Below, one piece after another: positions 1 to 5,715 of a stretch of 8,791 bases of DNA. Both the position numbers and the translations under genes were made by a program. The notes beneath the pieces were generated by a model. That model was not told the origin of the DNA. It searched no databases and saw only the letters and a program-made list of their open reading frames with translations. How positions within the stretch are numbered: the stretch's first letter is position 1; every line of letters starts with the position of its first letter. The stretch is from JACKII01 sp963974445 (GTDB lineage: Bacteria; Pseudomonadota; Alphaproteobacteria; Bin95). The stretch covers positions 1-8,791 of the forward strand of contig CAXBDI010000138.1 of NCBI GenBank assembly GCA_963974445.1. Direction: 5' to 3'.

Positions 1-35
1 AAACCGGACAACTCATGTGCTACTGAAACCGGACA
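1..35. repeat. Short direct repeat (AAACCGGACA x2), possible insertion-sequence end
   Basis: The 10-mer AAACCGGACA occurs at 1-10 and again at 26-35, a 25-bp period. A related reverse-orientation core, GTCCGG, lies at 80-85 and GTCCGA at 109-114. Spaced repeats of this kind are typical of the multiply repeated termini of IS21-type elements, and the wording resembles such ends as I remember them, but no transposase is in view on this side. They could instead be operator half-sites for the neighbouring Xre-type antitoxin. The repeat is seen directly; its meaning is inference. Confidence 0.4.
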
Positions 36-70
36 TACCGTCTGTCGTCGACACAGCTCAGCCATTTGGA

Positions 71-99
71 TGGACAAACGTCCGGTATTTTGCTATATA
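71..99 (+). promoter_or_regulatory. Sigma70-type promoter of the Xre/RES operon
   Basis: A -35 box TGGACA (71-76) is separated by exactly 17 bp from a -10 box TATATA (94-99), which is preceded by TG at 91-92 (extended -10). Transcription would start near 105-107, about 30 nt before the ATG at 135. This placement argues against the longer reading frame that opens with a TTG at 66, because that codon lies upstream of the -35 box. The GTCCGG element at 80-85 sits in the spacer, where an autorepressing antitoxin could bind; that is inference. Confidence 0.6.
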
Positions 100-134
100 G
101 AGGCATATGTCCGAACGATTGGAGCCGATGGGCG

Positions 135-557
135 ATGTTGAGCGTTGTCGATGCGAAAACATTCACCGATCCCGATATCATCCCGGTCAGCGATTACTCC
201 CAACCCGAGATCCAGGCAATGCAACGGGCGGTAATCAACATATTCGCCCGATGGGGCGTGTCAGACGGCGATGCGGCGGTCATACTCGGCGGGATTTCTT
301 CCAAGACCTTCCGCCGTTGGAAGGACGGCGTGCTCGGGCGGGTCAACCGCGACCTGGGTGACCGGATGTCTTATCTAATCGGCATCCACAAGGCGCTCCG
401 CATCATCTTCGCCGATGCTGCGACGGGTTACGCTTGGATGAGCAGACCGAACCGGGCGTTTGACGGGCTGACGCCGATCCAACTTCTGAAACGCGGAGGG
501 ATGGGTGACCTGGCCCGGCTGCGCCGCTATCTCGACTCGGCCCGTGGTGGATGGTAA
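135..557 (+). CDS. Xre/MbcA/ParS-type antitoxin of a RES-Xre toxin-antitoxin pair
   Basis: A 140-aa cytoplasmic protein expected to neutralise the RES toxin encoded next to it and to repress the shared promoter. An N-terminal Xre-like helix-turn-helix region spans roughly residues 26-72 (around GGISSKTFRRWKDG). The C-terminal toxin-binding domain of the MbcA/ParS/Xre (DUF2384) family spans roughly 78-140, recognisable by the WMSRPN..FDGLTPIQLL stretch and the closing LRRYLDSARGGW. The ATG at 135 is chosen over the in-frame TTG at 66 because it follows GGAG (121-124) at 10 nt and lies downstream of a good promoter. Length fits the family. The stop overlaps the toxin start by 7 nt, the usual translational coupling for these pairs. 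The family call is confident; repression and neutralisation are inferred from family knowledge. Confidence 0.85.
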   Translation: MLSVVDAKTFTDPDIIPVSDYSQPEIQAMQRAVINIFARWGVSDGDAAVILGGISSKTFRRWKDGVLGRVNRDLGDRMSYLIGIHKALRIIFADAATGYAWMSRPNRAFDGLTPIQLLKRGGMGDLARLRRYLDSARGGW

Positions 558-1261
558 CGCCGCCGGTCGCGCATATCAGCTGGCCGCAAACGCACCGCCT
601 TGTACTGTCCCGCTTTCCGCGCATCGACCTGTTTGATGACATCGCCGACCCTCATGATTGGGAAGCCCTGGCCGCCGCCCAAGCCCGCACCAATCCCAGG
701 ACATACGAAGAGATCGGCGACCTCTCCCGCGTACCGCCAGACCGCCGCCTCTCCGGCGACGGCGCGTCCTGGGTGATGGCCAGCTTCACGCACGTCTCGC
801 CAGACAGAAAATCGCGCTTCAGCGACGGGGCCTATGGCGTCTATTACGCAGCCCGTGACTTCGAGACAGCTCTGCGAGAGCACACGCACCATATTGGCGT
901 TTTCTACGCAGACGCCGGGATGGAGGCGGGTTGGCACTCTGAGGTTCGCCAGCTTGTCGGCGCTATCGACGCAGACCTAACGGACATTCGCGGCGAGGGG
1001 TTCGAGGTGTTGCTTCTCCCCGACGACTACGCCGCCCCGCAAGCCCTCGGCGCGGCGTTGCGCGCAGACGGCTGCAACGGCGTCGTCTATCCAAGCGTCC
1101 GACACCCCGGTGGAGAATGCGTCGGCGCGTTCTACCCTGACGTTGTCGCCCCACCTATCCAAGGCGACCACTTTCGCTACTACTGGGACGGCACAGCGAT
1201 CCGGTACGCCCGCAAGATCAGTGGCGACAGGTCTATCTTTGACCTAGCAGGCGCGGACTAG
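551..1261 (+). CDS. RES-domain toxin (NAD+-attacking), partner of the Xre antitoxin
   Basis: A 236-aa RES-family protein. Characterised members (MbcT, ParT, and other RES toxins) consume NAD+ or ADP-ribosylate targets with it, arresting growth when the antitoxin is lost. Visible family signatures are SRFSDGAYGVYYAARDFETA (about residues 88-107), followed by LRE with Glu110, and the downstream block YPSVRHPGGECVGAF (about 180-194). Arg89, Tyr98/Tyr99, Glu110 and Ser182 match the Arg-Tyr-Glu-Ser set expected of the active site, so the toxin looks intact. Full RES domain length is present, with no frameshift. The ATG at 551 overlaps the antitoxin stop by 7 nt and has only a weak GGTGG upstream, fitting translational coupling that keeps toxin output below antitoxin output. 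The exact reaction of this member is inferred from family. Confidence 0.87.
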   Translation: MVTPPVAHISWPQTHRLVLSRFPRIDLFDDIADPHDWEALAAAQARTNPRTYEEIGDLSRVPPDRRLSGDGASWVMASFTHVSPDRKSRFSDGAYGVYYAARDFETALREHTHHIGVFYADAGMEAGWHSEVRQLVGAIDADLTDIRGEGFEVLLLPDDYAAPQALGAALRADGCNGVVYPSVRHPGGECVGAFYPDVVAPPIQGDHFRYYWDGTAIRYARKISGDRSIFDLAGAD

Positions 1262-1418
1262 TCGAACCAGCCGCGCGGGCGAGCCAAAATTGCAAACGTG
1301 TTGGTCAACAACGGTGCCTAGGCAGCCAATCCGAGGTCTCGGATGTCTTCAAGCGCCGCCGTCGCTTGAAGGAACGTGCGAAAGACTCTGGACGCTACCA
1401 GCAATTTGCCGAGAGGGG
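1262..1418. other. Unassigned junction between the RES gene and the IS256 remnant
   Basis: This stretch holds no gene I recognise. The transposase frame runs through part of it on the minus strand with no family resemblance. A second minus-strand frame (roughly 1320-1422) ends with LEDIRDLGLAA and a TAG at about 1320, and looks like the tail of some protein, but I cannot name it. It is probably recombination debris between the toxin-antitoxin pair and the broken insertion sequence. Confidence 0.35.
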
Positions 1419-1780
1419 GCTACGGCCACTATTGCGGCGACGGAGACGATCCGTCCGGACCGGCGAACCTTGATGTAGGTGGCCTTGCGCAACTTGGGTA
1501 TTTTCACGTCCACGGTCCCGGCGCGGGTTTCCCAGGCCCGGGCGCGATACCCGTTTCGAGGGTTCGCCCGCACCCAGTCGGTGCTGCGCTGGTGAGCGCC
1601 GGCGCGGCAGAGCTGGTCAACATCCAGCGCCATCCGTTGCCCGGCAGTGGTTTGCTTGCAAACCATGAGAGGGAGCCGGACGGCGACGAAACCCAACATC
1701 TCCGCTAGCGCCTGCGCGTCCGGCGTCTCCGACGAAAGCGCGCGCAGGGCCGCTGTCTCTGATAGTTTGTCTTTGGTCAT
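1349..1780 (-). pseudogene. IS256-family transposase, internally deleted and 3'-truncated
   Basis: The frame starts with MTKDK, a usual IS256-family start, and carries the N-terminal block RNGYRARAWETRAGTV followed by IPKLRK. It then jumps directly to ATYIKVRRSGRIVSVAAIVA, which in complete family members belongs to the DATYVKVR-type block around the first catalytic Asp, about 90-100 residues further on. The Asp expected before ATY is replaced by Lys, so the DDE triad is broken. Family similarity stops near 1419 and the last 23 or so codons before the stop are unrelated. A stretch of about 13 residues (PLMVCKQTTAGQR), before MALDVDQL, also looks inserted. Complete IS256 transposases have about 400 residues; this frame has 143 and cannot be active. 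Family identity is confident; deletion sizes are estimates from memory of the family. Confidence 0.78.
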
Positions 1781-1930
1781 GGGTGGTGTCCTTGGTCAAA
1801 GGCCGGTGTGCAACCAAACCTTAGCCGGAGAACGGCCGTGGCCGCCAAGCGGCCCGCGCGGGCTTCGCCTGAGCTACGCGAGGCTCCGCTCAGCTGTGCT
1901 ACCAACGGAAATTACACCACGCGCTGAGAC
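1419..1930 (-). mobile_element. Remnant of an IS256-family insertion sequence (5' end retained)
   Basis: The minus strand keeps the transposase start region and the leader in front of it (1781 to about 1930). The leader is very GC-rich and can fold: CTGAGC at 1869-1874 pairs with GCTCAG at 1888-1893. The outer boundary near 1930 is placed where the GC-rich leader gives way to AT-richer sequence; I could not identify a terminal inverted repeat or target duplication, so this limit is approximate. The 3' end of the element is missing. Confidence 0.5.
1648..1665. repeat. 18-bp perfect hairpin inside the transposase remnant
   Basis: TGGTTTGC (1648-1655) and GCAAACCA (1658-1665) are perfect inverted arms around a 2-nt TT centre. 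It lies in the segment that appears to be an insertion relative to other IS256-family transposases, so it may mark a small secondary insertion or rearrangement footprint. A chance palindrome cannot be excluded. Confidence 0.5.
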
Positions 1931-2085
1931 ACCGCTTACTCTTTTCGATCCAATCGCGATAATGCCAAGAACATCCAATATCTCGTCTATGTTTCTGGAT
2001 CACGCTGGCTTATCTTGCTTTATACTGGCAGATCAGCGGGATATTTTGACGACGCGATGCAGCGATAGCCCAATGCGAGCCGAGC
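1931..2085. other. Gap between the IS256 leader and the lspA fragment
   Basis: This stretch has visibly lower G+C than its surroundings. A plus-strand frame of about 46 codons ends at the TAG at 2065-2067 and encodes a segment including RWLILLYTGRSAGYFDDAM, which I do not recognise. No promoter or RNA gene is apparent. The lower G+C suggests a different origin from the flanking metal cluster. Confidence 0.3.
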
Positions 2086-2277
2086 AATCTCGCAGAAAAC
2101 TGGCTGCGCTTTGGCTCGGTGACGGATTTCCTCGATGTCTATGTCGGTACCTGGCACTGGCCGGCGTTCAACACGGTCGATGTTGCGGTGGTCGGCGGCG
2201 TCGGGCTGTTGCTGCTGTCGGAGTTTCTTGCGCCACCAAAATCGCGCCGGCGCGAGGGCCGCCCTGACCTCGGATAG
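2086..2277 (+). pseudogene. lspA: 3' fragment of lspA (prolipoprotein signal peptidase II)
   Basis: The plus frame ending at the TAG at 2275-2277 encodes about 63 residues that match the C-terminal part of signal peptidase II, the inner-membrane aspartic protease that cleaves lipoprotein signal peptides. Visible are FGSVTDFLDVYVGTWHWPAF with the first catalytic Asp (codon 2125-2127), then FNTVD with the second catalytic Asp, a hydrophobic last membrane segment, and a basic tail. LspA proteins are about 160-170 residues, so the first 100 or so, with the first membrane helices, are missing; an in-frame TGA stands at 2047-2049. The break lies between this point and the IS256 remnant upstream, which makes loss through IS-linked rearrangement plausible. 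lspA copies are often found in lead/cadmium resistance clusters, consistent with its neighbours. It ends 18 nt from the convergent phosphatase stop. Confidence 0.75.
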
Positions 2278-2295
2278 CTGCCAGCCGGTCGGCGG

Positions 2296-3732
2296 CTACA
2301 GCGCCAGAGTAGGGGTCAAGCCACTTTTTTCCAGATCCCAGGCGGCGCTCCATCGGTCCGATTGTCGTTCGAGCACAAGGTAGTTGCGTTCCGTGACATA
2401 ACGGGCGCGTTGCCCTGGCAGTCGCTCGATGCGGATCGGATGCTGCGCAAGCGGCGCCTTGCCCAGTTGCGCTAGGCTGCCGAGAAATCTAGCCCAAGCT
2501 CTAGGTGGCGCCCGGTGTGCGATGCCGGACGCAACAAGCTGGTGGACCCCGAGGCCCCGGCCGAGTTCCATCACGGCCCGTGTCGCCAGATGAATCTCGC
2601 CAGAAAGCACAGTGATGTTCTGTCCGTCCTTGCGCGCCATATCCCGCACGAGGCGCAGCATCCGCCGCCATTCCTCGCGATGCGCACGGCTCTGCCACTG
2701 GTCGCGCAGGTCGTCCTCGTATTTCTGCATCCTCGGGATCGCAACCATCAATATCTCGAGAATAGATAGGCGCGGTCCGAGCAGGGGCACGCTGGATATC
2801 AGCAGCGTGCGGCCCGCCAGGCCCCGTTCGTTGACCTCGGCGTCCATCATAGACCAGCCGTCGGCTCCCATGACGCTGCGCCGACCGCGCTCCGACCTGA
2901 GGTCCGGCGCCAGGATGCGCATTCCCGGTGCGTGGACGCTCCAGCCTAGGTGGTGCCCCGCCGGATCGTGGAACCGTGAGGGAAGATCGCCGTCCGCCGC
3001 CGCCTGTTGGAAAATCAGAAAGCACTCACGGGCGGTCGCAAACAGCGTCTGGCCAACGGCGGAATGGGTCTGCCATCGCCTGAGCGATCCCCAGCCATCG
3101 CAGATGTCGTGATCATCCCACTGCATCAGCGACGGCACGCGCGCGGCGATCCAGGCGAATTCGGGCGAGGCGTAAAGCGCCGTGTAGCGATCCAGGAGCC
3201 GCTCGCGCAAATGATGGCGCAGATCGGACAGATCGGCGCGGGAGGGATCCGGGGGGATCTGCGACGGCCAGTTCTCGCTCAGGCGATGACCGCGCGGTAC
3301 TTCGTCGGCGTAAACCTGATCCCCGCCATGCAGCAGCAGCGAGAACGGCGCAGTGCGGTGCGCCTGACAGAGCCGCGCCCACATCGCGTTGCGCTCCGAC
3401 CCCTCGCGCTCCAGGTCGCCGATCTCTTCGCCGTTGCACGAGACAAAGGCGATCCGCAGATCGCTACGCAGATCGCCGGCCACGGTGTAGGTCTCGCCGT
3501 TCCAGCGGTAATCCGATGGCCGGTGATTGGGCAGGTCGAAGCGCGTGCGCCAGACCGTCGCCCGGTCGAACTGCGCCAGGGCAGCCGCACCATGCGCACC
3601 GCCGCGCGTTTCGACGGGCGGCGGGCGTTCGTCGTTCTCCGTGATGAATAACGCGGAAAGTTTCAGCGCGGCGTCGCCGATATCGTCGAGGATGAGGATG
3701 GGGCCAATCGTGGGCGGACGGGACGCGGTCAT
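2296..3732 (-). CDS. PhoD-related metallophosphatase (alkaline phosphatase family protein)
   Basis: A 478-aa protein of the PhoD-like branch of calcineurin-type metallophosphatases, expected to hydrolyse phosphate esters using a bimetal centre. Motifs in order are FVSCN (about 96-100), HGGDQVYADE (about 135-144), QWDDHDICDGWGS (about 204-216) and VLSGEIHLATRA (about 375-386), the Asp/Asn/His metal-ligand blocks of the fold. Classical PhoD enzymes are Tat-exported, but no twin-arginine or Sec signal is visible here, so it is probably cytoplasmic. The first possible start (3768) is TTG; an ATG at 3759 and another at 3732 follow. I chose 3732 because the protein then opens with MTASRPPTIGPILILDD, natural for this family, but no start has a strong ribosome site. 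The 178 bp upstream of it holds no gene I recognise, so it may have its own promoter. It converges on the lspA fragment, 18 nt apart. The substrate is unknown. Confidence 0.8.
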   Translation of the reverse strand: MTASRPPTIGPILILDDIGDAALKLSALFITENDERPPPVETRGGAHGAAALAQFDRATVWRTRFDLPNHRPSDYRWNGETYTVAGDLRSDLRIAFVSCNGEEIGDLEREGSERNAMWARLCQAHRTAPFSLLLHGGDQVYADEVPRGHRLSENWPSQIPPDPSRADLSDLRHHLRERLLDRYTALYASPEFAWIAARVPSLMQWDDHDICDGWGSLRRWQTHSAVGQTLFATARECFLIFQQAAADGDLPSRFHDPAGHHLGWSVHAPGMRILAPDLRSERGRRSVMGADGWSMMDAEVNERGLAGRTLLISSVPLLGPRLSILEILMVAIPRMQKYEDDLRDQWQSRAHREEWRRMLRLVRDMARKDGQNITVLSGEIHLATRAVMELGRGLGVHQLVASGIAHRAPPRAWARFLGSLAQLGKAPLAQHPIRIERLPGQRARYVTERNYLVLERQSDRWSAAWDLEKSGLTPTLAL

Positions 3733-3910
3733 GGAACTTTTCTCGGAGTGCGGGGTCATGCATTCCAAGGCGATGATCCCGACCGGGACAGGCCGCGCGG
3801 ATCTTGCGGAGTTTCCGGCATTTCGGACCCGGACGTTTCATTGGACGCCGGCGAGGTAGGCCGCTGCATGAGACCACGCACGGTAAAGGCTGCTGACGTG
3901 CCGACAGTTG

Positions 3911-4342
3911 TCACCATCGAGACCTGCGCCGCAGGATCGCGGGTGCGGCCAGAAGCGCCAAGCTGCCAAGCACCCACAAGATGACGATCGCGGGCTTGGC
4001 CACGACGTAAACCAGCCCGATCAGCCCCCCCGCCAGCCCATCGACATTGGCGCCATCACGCAGGGCCGCCGCTTGCTGCCCCAACCCAAACCAGCGGGCG
4101 ACGCCGGTGCCGGCATCGGCAAGTGGACCGACCGAGCCCGCGAGCCAGCCCAACACCGGATCGACCAGCAGAAAGGCGCCCCAGGCCAGAAGCGACCAGA
4201 CGACAAGCCCGATCACGATCAGACCCAGGGGAAGCCGTATCCGGCGCGGCGTATCGTCATAGGGGGCCCGACCCCCACCGCCGCGATATCCGTAATTCCG
4301 TTGATCGTCGTGACCACGCTGCCGGTTGCGGTGATGTCCCAT
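3911..4342 (-). CDS. Small uncharacterised membrane protein with His/Arg/Gly-rich N-terminus
   Basis: A 143-aa protein that I do not recognise. Residues 1-35 are hydrophilic and rich in His, Arg, Asn and Gly (starting MGHHRNRQRGHDDQ), followed by a membrane segment at about 36-60, a Gly/Ala-rich middle, one or two hydrophobic segments at about 104-137, and a basic RRRSRW end. The frame is open back to 4411, but the ATG at 4342 has a perfect AGGAGG ribosome site (complement of 4347-4352) 4 nt upstream, so it is the better start. That leaves 19 nt after the CDF stop, arguing for co-transcription and a role linked to metal export or membrane stress. A metal-binding N-terminus is possible but unproven. 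Confidence 0.7.
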   Translation of the reverse strand: MGHHRNRQRGHDDQRNYGYRGGGGRAPYDDTPRRIRLPLGLIVIGLVVWSLLAWGAFLLVDPVLGWLAGSVGPLADAGTGVARWFGLGQQAAALRDGANVDGLAGGLIGLVYVVAKPAIVILWVLGSLALLAAPAILRRRSRW

Positions 4343-4361
4343 CGCGCCTCCTCTAACTCCG

Positions 4362-5285
4362 CTAACCCACTCGGCGATGCGTCTCGCCCTCGACCTCGCG
4401 CAGTGCCGCATCCTCGATCTGGATCGTGGTATGGGTGATGCGGAAGCCCTCGCGCATCGCCTTCTGCGCGGCGATCAGCGTGTCGCGCCGGGTCTCGAGG
4501 TCATCGACGACCAGGTGGCAGCTCATCGAGTCGAGTCCTGACGTCAGCGTCCACACATGCAGGTCGTGCACGGCCGTCACCCCCGGCAGGTCCAGCAACT
4601 GCCGCTCCAGCCGTCCGATATCGACTTCAGGCGGCGTGCCTTCCATCAGGATATTGACCGCTCCCCTCAGCAGAATCCACGTGCGTGGCACGATGAACAG
4701 CCCGATGCCAGCGCCGATGATCGGGTCGGCCAGCGTCCAGCCGGTCAGCATGATCACCAGCGCCGCCAGGATCACGCCGAGCGAGCCCAGCATGTCGGCC
4801 AGAACCTCGAAATAGGCGCCCTTCAGGTTCAGGCTTTCCTTCGATCCGGCATGCAGCAGCCGCATCGAAACGAGATTGACCGCAAGGCCGACGACGGCGA
4901 CCACCAGCATCGGGCCGCTGAGAATCTCGGGCGGGGCGAGGAACCGCTGATAGGCTTCGTAGAGGATATAGAGCGTCAGAAGCAGCAGCACGACCGCGTT
5001 GGCCAGCGCCGACAGCACCTCCATCCGCACATAACCAAAGGTCTTTTCCGGCGTCGCGGGCCTTGCCGCGAAACGGATCGCGATCAGCGCCAGCGTCAAT
5101 CCACCGACATCGGTCAGCATATGGGCGGCATCGGCGATCAGGGCCAGGCTGCCGGTCCAGAACCCGCCTACGACCTCGACCACCAAAAAGGTCGAGGTCA
5201 TCGCCAGCGCCCATTTCAGGCCACTGCTGTGCCGCCCGGCGGCGGTGCCGGCAGGGCCGGATGCCGCTGCGTGGTCCGCGCCCAT
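4362..5285 (-). CDS. czcD: Cation diffusion facilitator, CzcD-like Zn/Cd/Co exporter
   Basis: A 307-aa CDF-family inner-membrane antiporter that would move Zn2+, Cd2+ or Co2+ out of the cytoplasm in exchange for protons. Six membrane segments fit the hydrophobicity. Helix 2 carries ADAAHMLTD with the His55-x3-Asp59 metal pair; helix 5 carries YFEVLADMLGSLG, giving Glu160-x3-Asp164 where YiiP and ZitB have His-x3-Asp. The cytoplasmic C-terminal domain begins near residue 210 with LMEGTPPEVD and contains VHDLHVWTLTSG. The N-terminus has only scattered His residues. The frame opens with a TTG at 5291, but the ATG at 5285 lies 7 nt after GGAGG (complement of 5293-5297) and is preferred. It is separated from the zf-TFIIB gene by 70 nt holding a strong stem-loop. 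Family is certain; substrate is inferred. Confidence 0.9.
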   Translation of the reverse strand: MGADHAAASGPAGTAAGRHSSGLKWALAMTSTFLVVEVVGGFWTGSLALIADAAHMLTDVGGLTLALIAIRFAARPATPEKTFGYVRMEVLSALANAVVLLLLTLYILYEAYQRFLAPPEILSGPMLVVAVVGLAVNLVSMRLLHAGSKESLNLKGAYFEVLADMLGSLGVILAALVIMLTGWTLADPIIGAGIGLFIVPRTWILLRGAVNILMEGTPPEVDIGRLERQLLDLPGVTAVHDLHVWTLTSGLDSMSCHLVVDDLETRRDTLIAAQKAMREGFRITHTTIQIEDAALREVEGETHRRVG

Positions 5286-5304
5286 CGTCAAGCCTCCAGC
5301 CAGT

Positions 5305-5333
5305 GCGGGCCATCACCGGTTTGTGAGGCCCGC
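5305..5333 (-). promoter_or_regulatory. Strong intergenic stem-loop ahead of the CDF gene
   Basis: GCGGGCC (5305-5311) pairs with GGCCCGC (5327-5333), and inside it TCAC (5313-5316) pairs with GTGA (5323-5326), leaving a single bulged base at 5312 and a 6-nt loop. That is an 11-bp, mostly G-C stem within a 70-nt intergenic space. On the transcribed (minus) strand no run of U follows, so it is not a classic intrinsic terminator. It ends just upstream of the CDF ribosome site and could act as a processing or stabilising element, or as an attenuator. The fold is visible in the sequence; the role is inference. Confidence 0.55.
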
Positions 5334-5355
5334 CCACGTATCACCCTTGCAAGCA

Positions 5356-5715
5356 TCAGTCGAATATTTCCCGAAGCCAGGATTTGCGTCGGTAGCCGCC
5401 TTGATGACCACCGCCGCCGTGATGACCGCCGCCACTGTGCTTGCCATGATCCCCGCGACCGCGATAGTCGTTGTCGTAGCCTCGCGGATCTGGGCCACGC
5501 GTCGGCGGCGCCGGCGCCATCTCGGCGGCGCTGCGCTCGATGATCTTGTCAAGCTCGCCACGGTCGAGCCAGACACCCCGGCATTGCGGGCAATAGTCGA
5601 TCTCGACGCCCTGACGGTCGGCCATGGTCAGCGCCACCTTGCACACCGGACAGAGCATCGACGCGACCCTGTTCCGTTCGGGCTCGCGCCCCGGTTCCTT
5701 CAGTTCAATGGCCAT
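5356..5715 (-). CDS. zf-TFIIB domain protein with Gly/His-rich tail
   Basis: A 119-aa protein with a single zf-TFIIB zinc-ribbon: LCPVC (Cys22, Cys25), then YCPQCRGVWLDRGELDKII (Cys42, Cys45), the family's hallmark. Residues 68-110 are low-complexity, rich in Gly, His, Arg and Asp (for example GGGHHGGGGHQGG), and the protein ends in a short helix-like KSWLREIFD. The family's role is poorly defined; zinc binding by the four Cys is well supported, and the His-rich tail may bind further metal. The ATG at 5715 overlaps the ATPase stop by 11 nt and lies 9 nt after AAGGAG (complement of 5725-5730), so translation is probably coupled to the ATPase. An internal Met20 just before the first CxxC is a less likely start. 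Metal chaperone or sensor functions are speculation. Confidence 0.85.
   Translation of the reverse strand: MAIELKEPGREPERNRVASMLCPVCKVALTMADRQGVEIDYCPQCRGVWLDRGELDKIIERSAAEMAPAPPTRGPDPRGYDNDYRGRGDHGKHSGGGHHGGGGHQGGYRRKSWLREIFD

Noticed and set aside
66..134. Longer antitoxin start at a TTG
   Set aside because: The TTG lies upstream of the -35 box, and the ATG at 135 has both a ribosome site and the expected N-terminal length.
1647..2267. A 206-codon plus-strand frame running over the IS leader and lspA fragment
   Set aside because: It crosses the transposase on the opposite strand and uses a different frame from the recognisable lspA sequence; no motif supports it.
2283..2297. Short hairpin AGCCG-GTCGG-CGGCT at the convergent end of the lspA fragment and the phosphatase gene
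   Set aside because: Only a 5-bp stem with no T-run on either strand, too weak to call a terminator.
4557..5543. A 328-codon plus-strand frame opposite the CDF gene
   Set aside because: Low-complexity His/Gln/Arg/Asp-rich shadow; the minus strand encodes an intact CDF protein.
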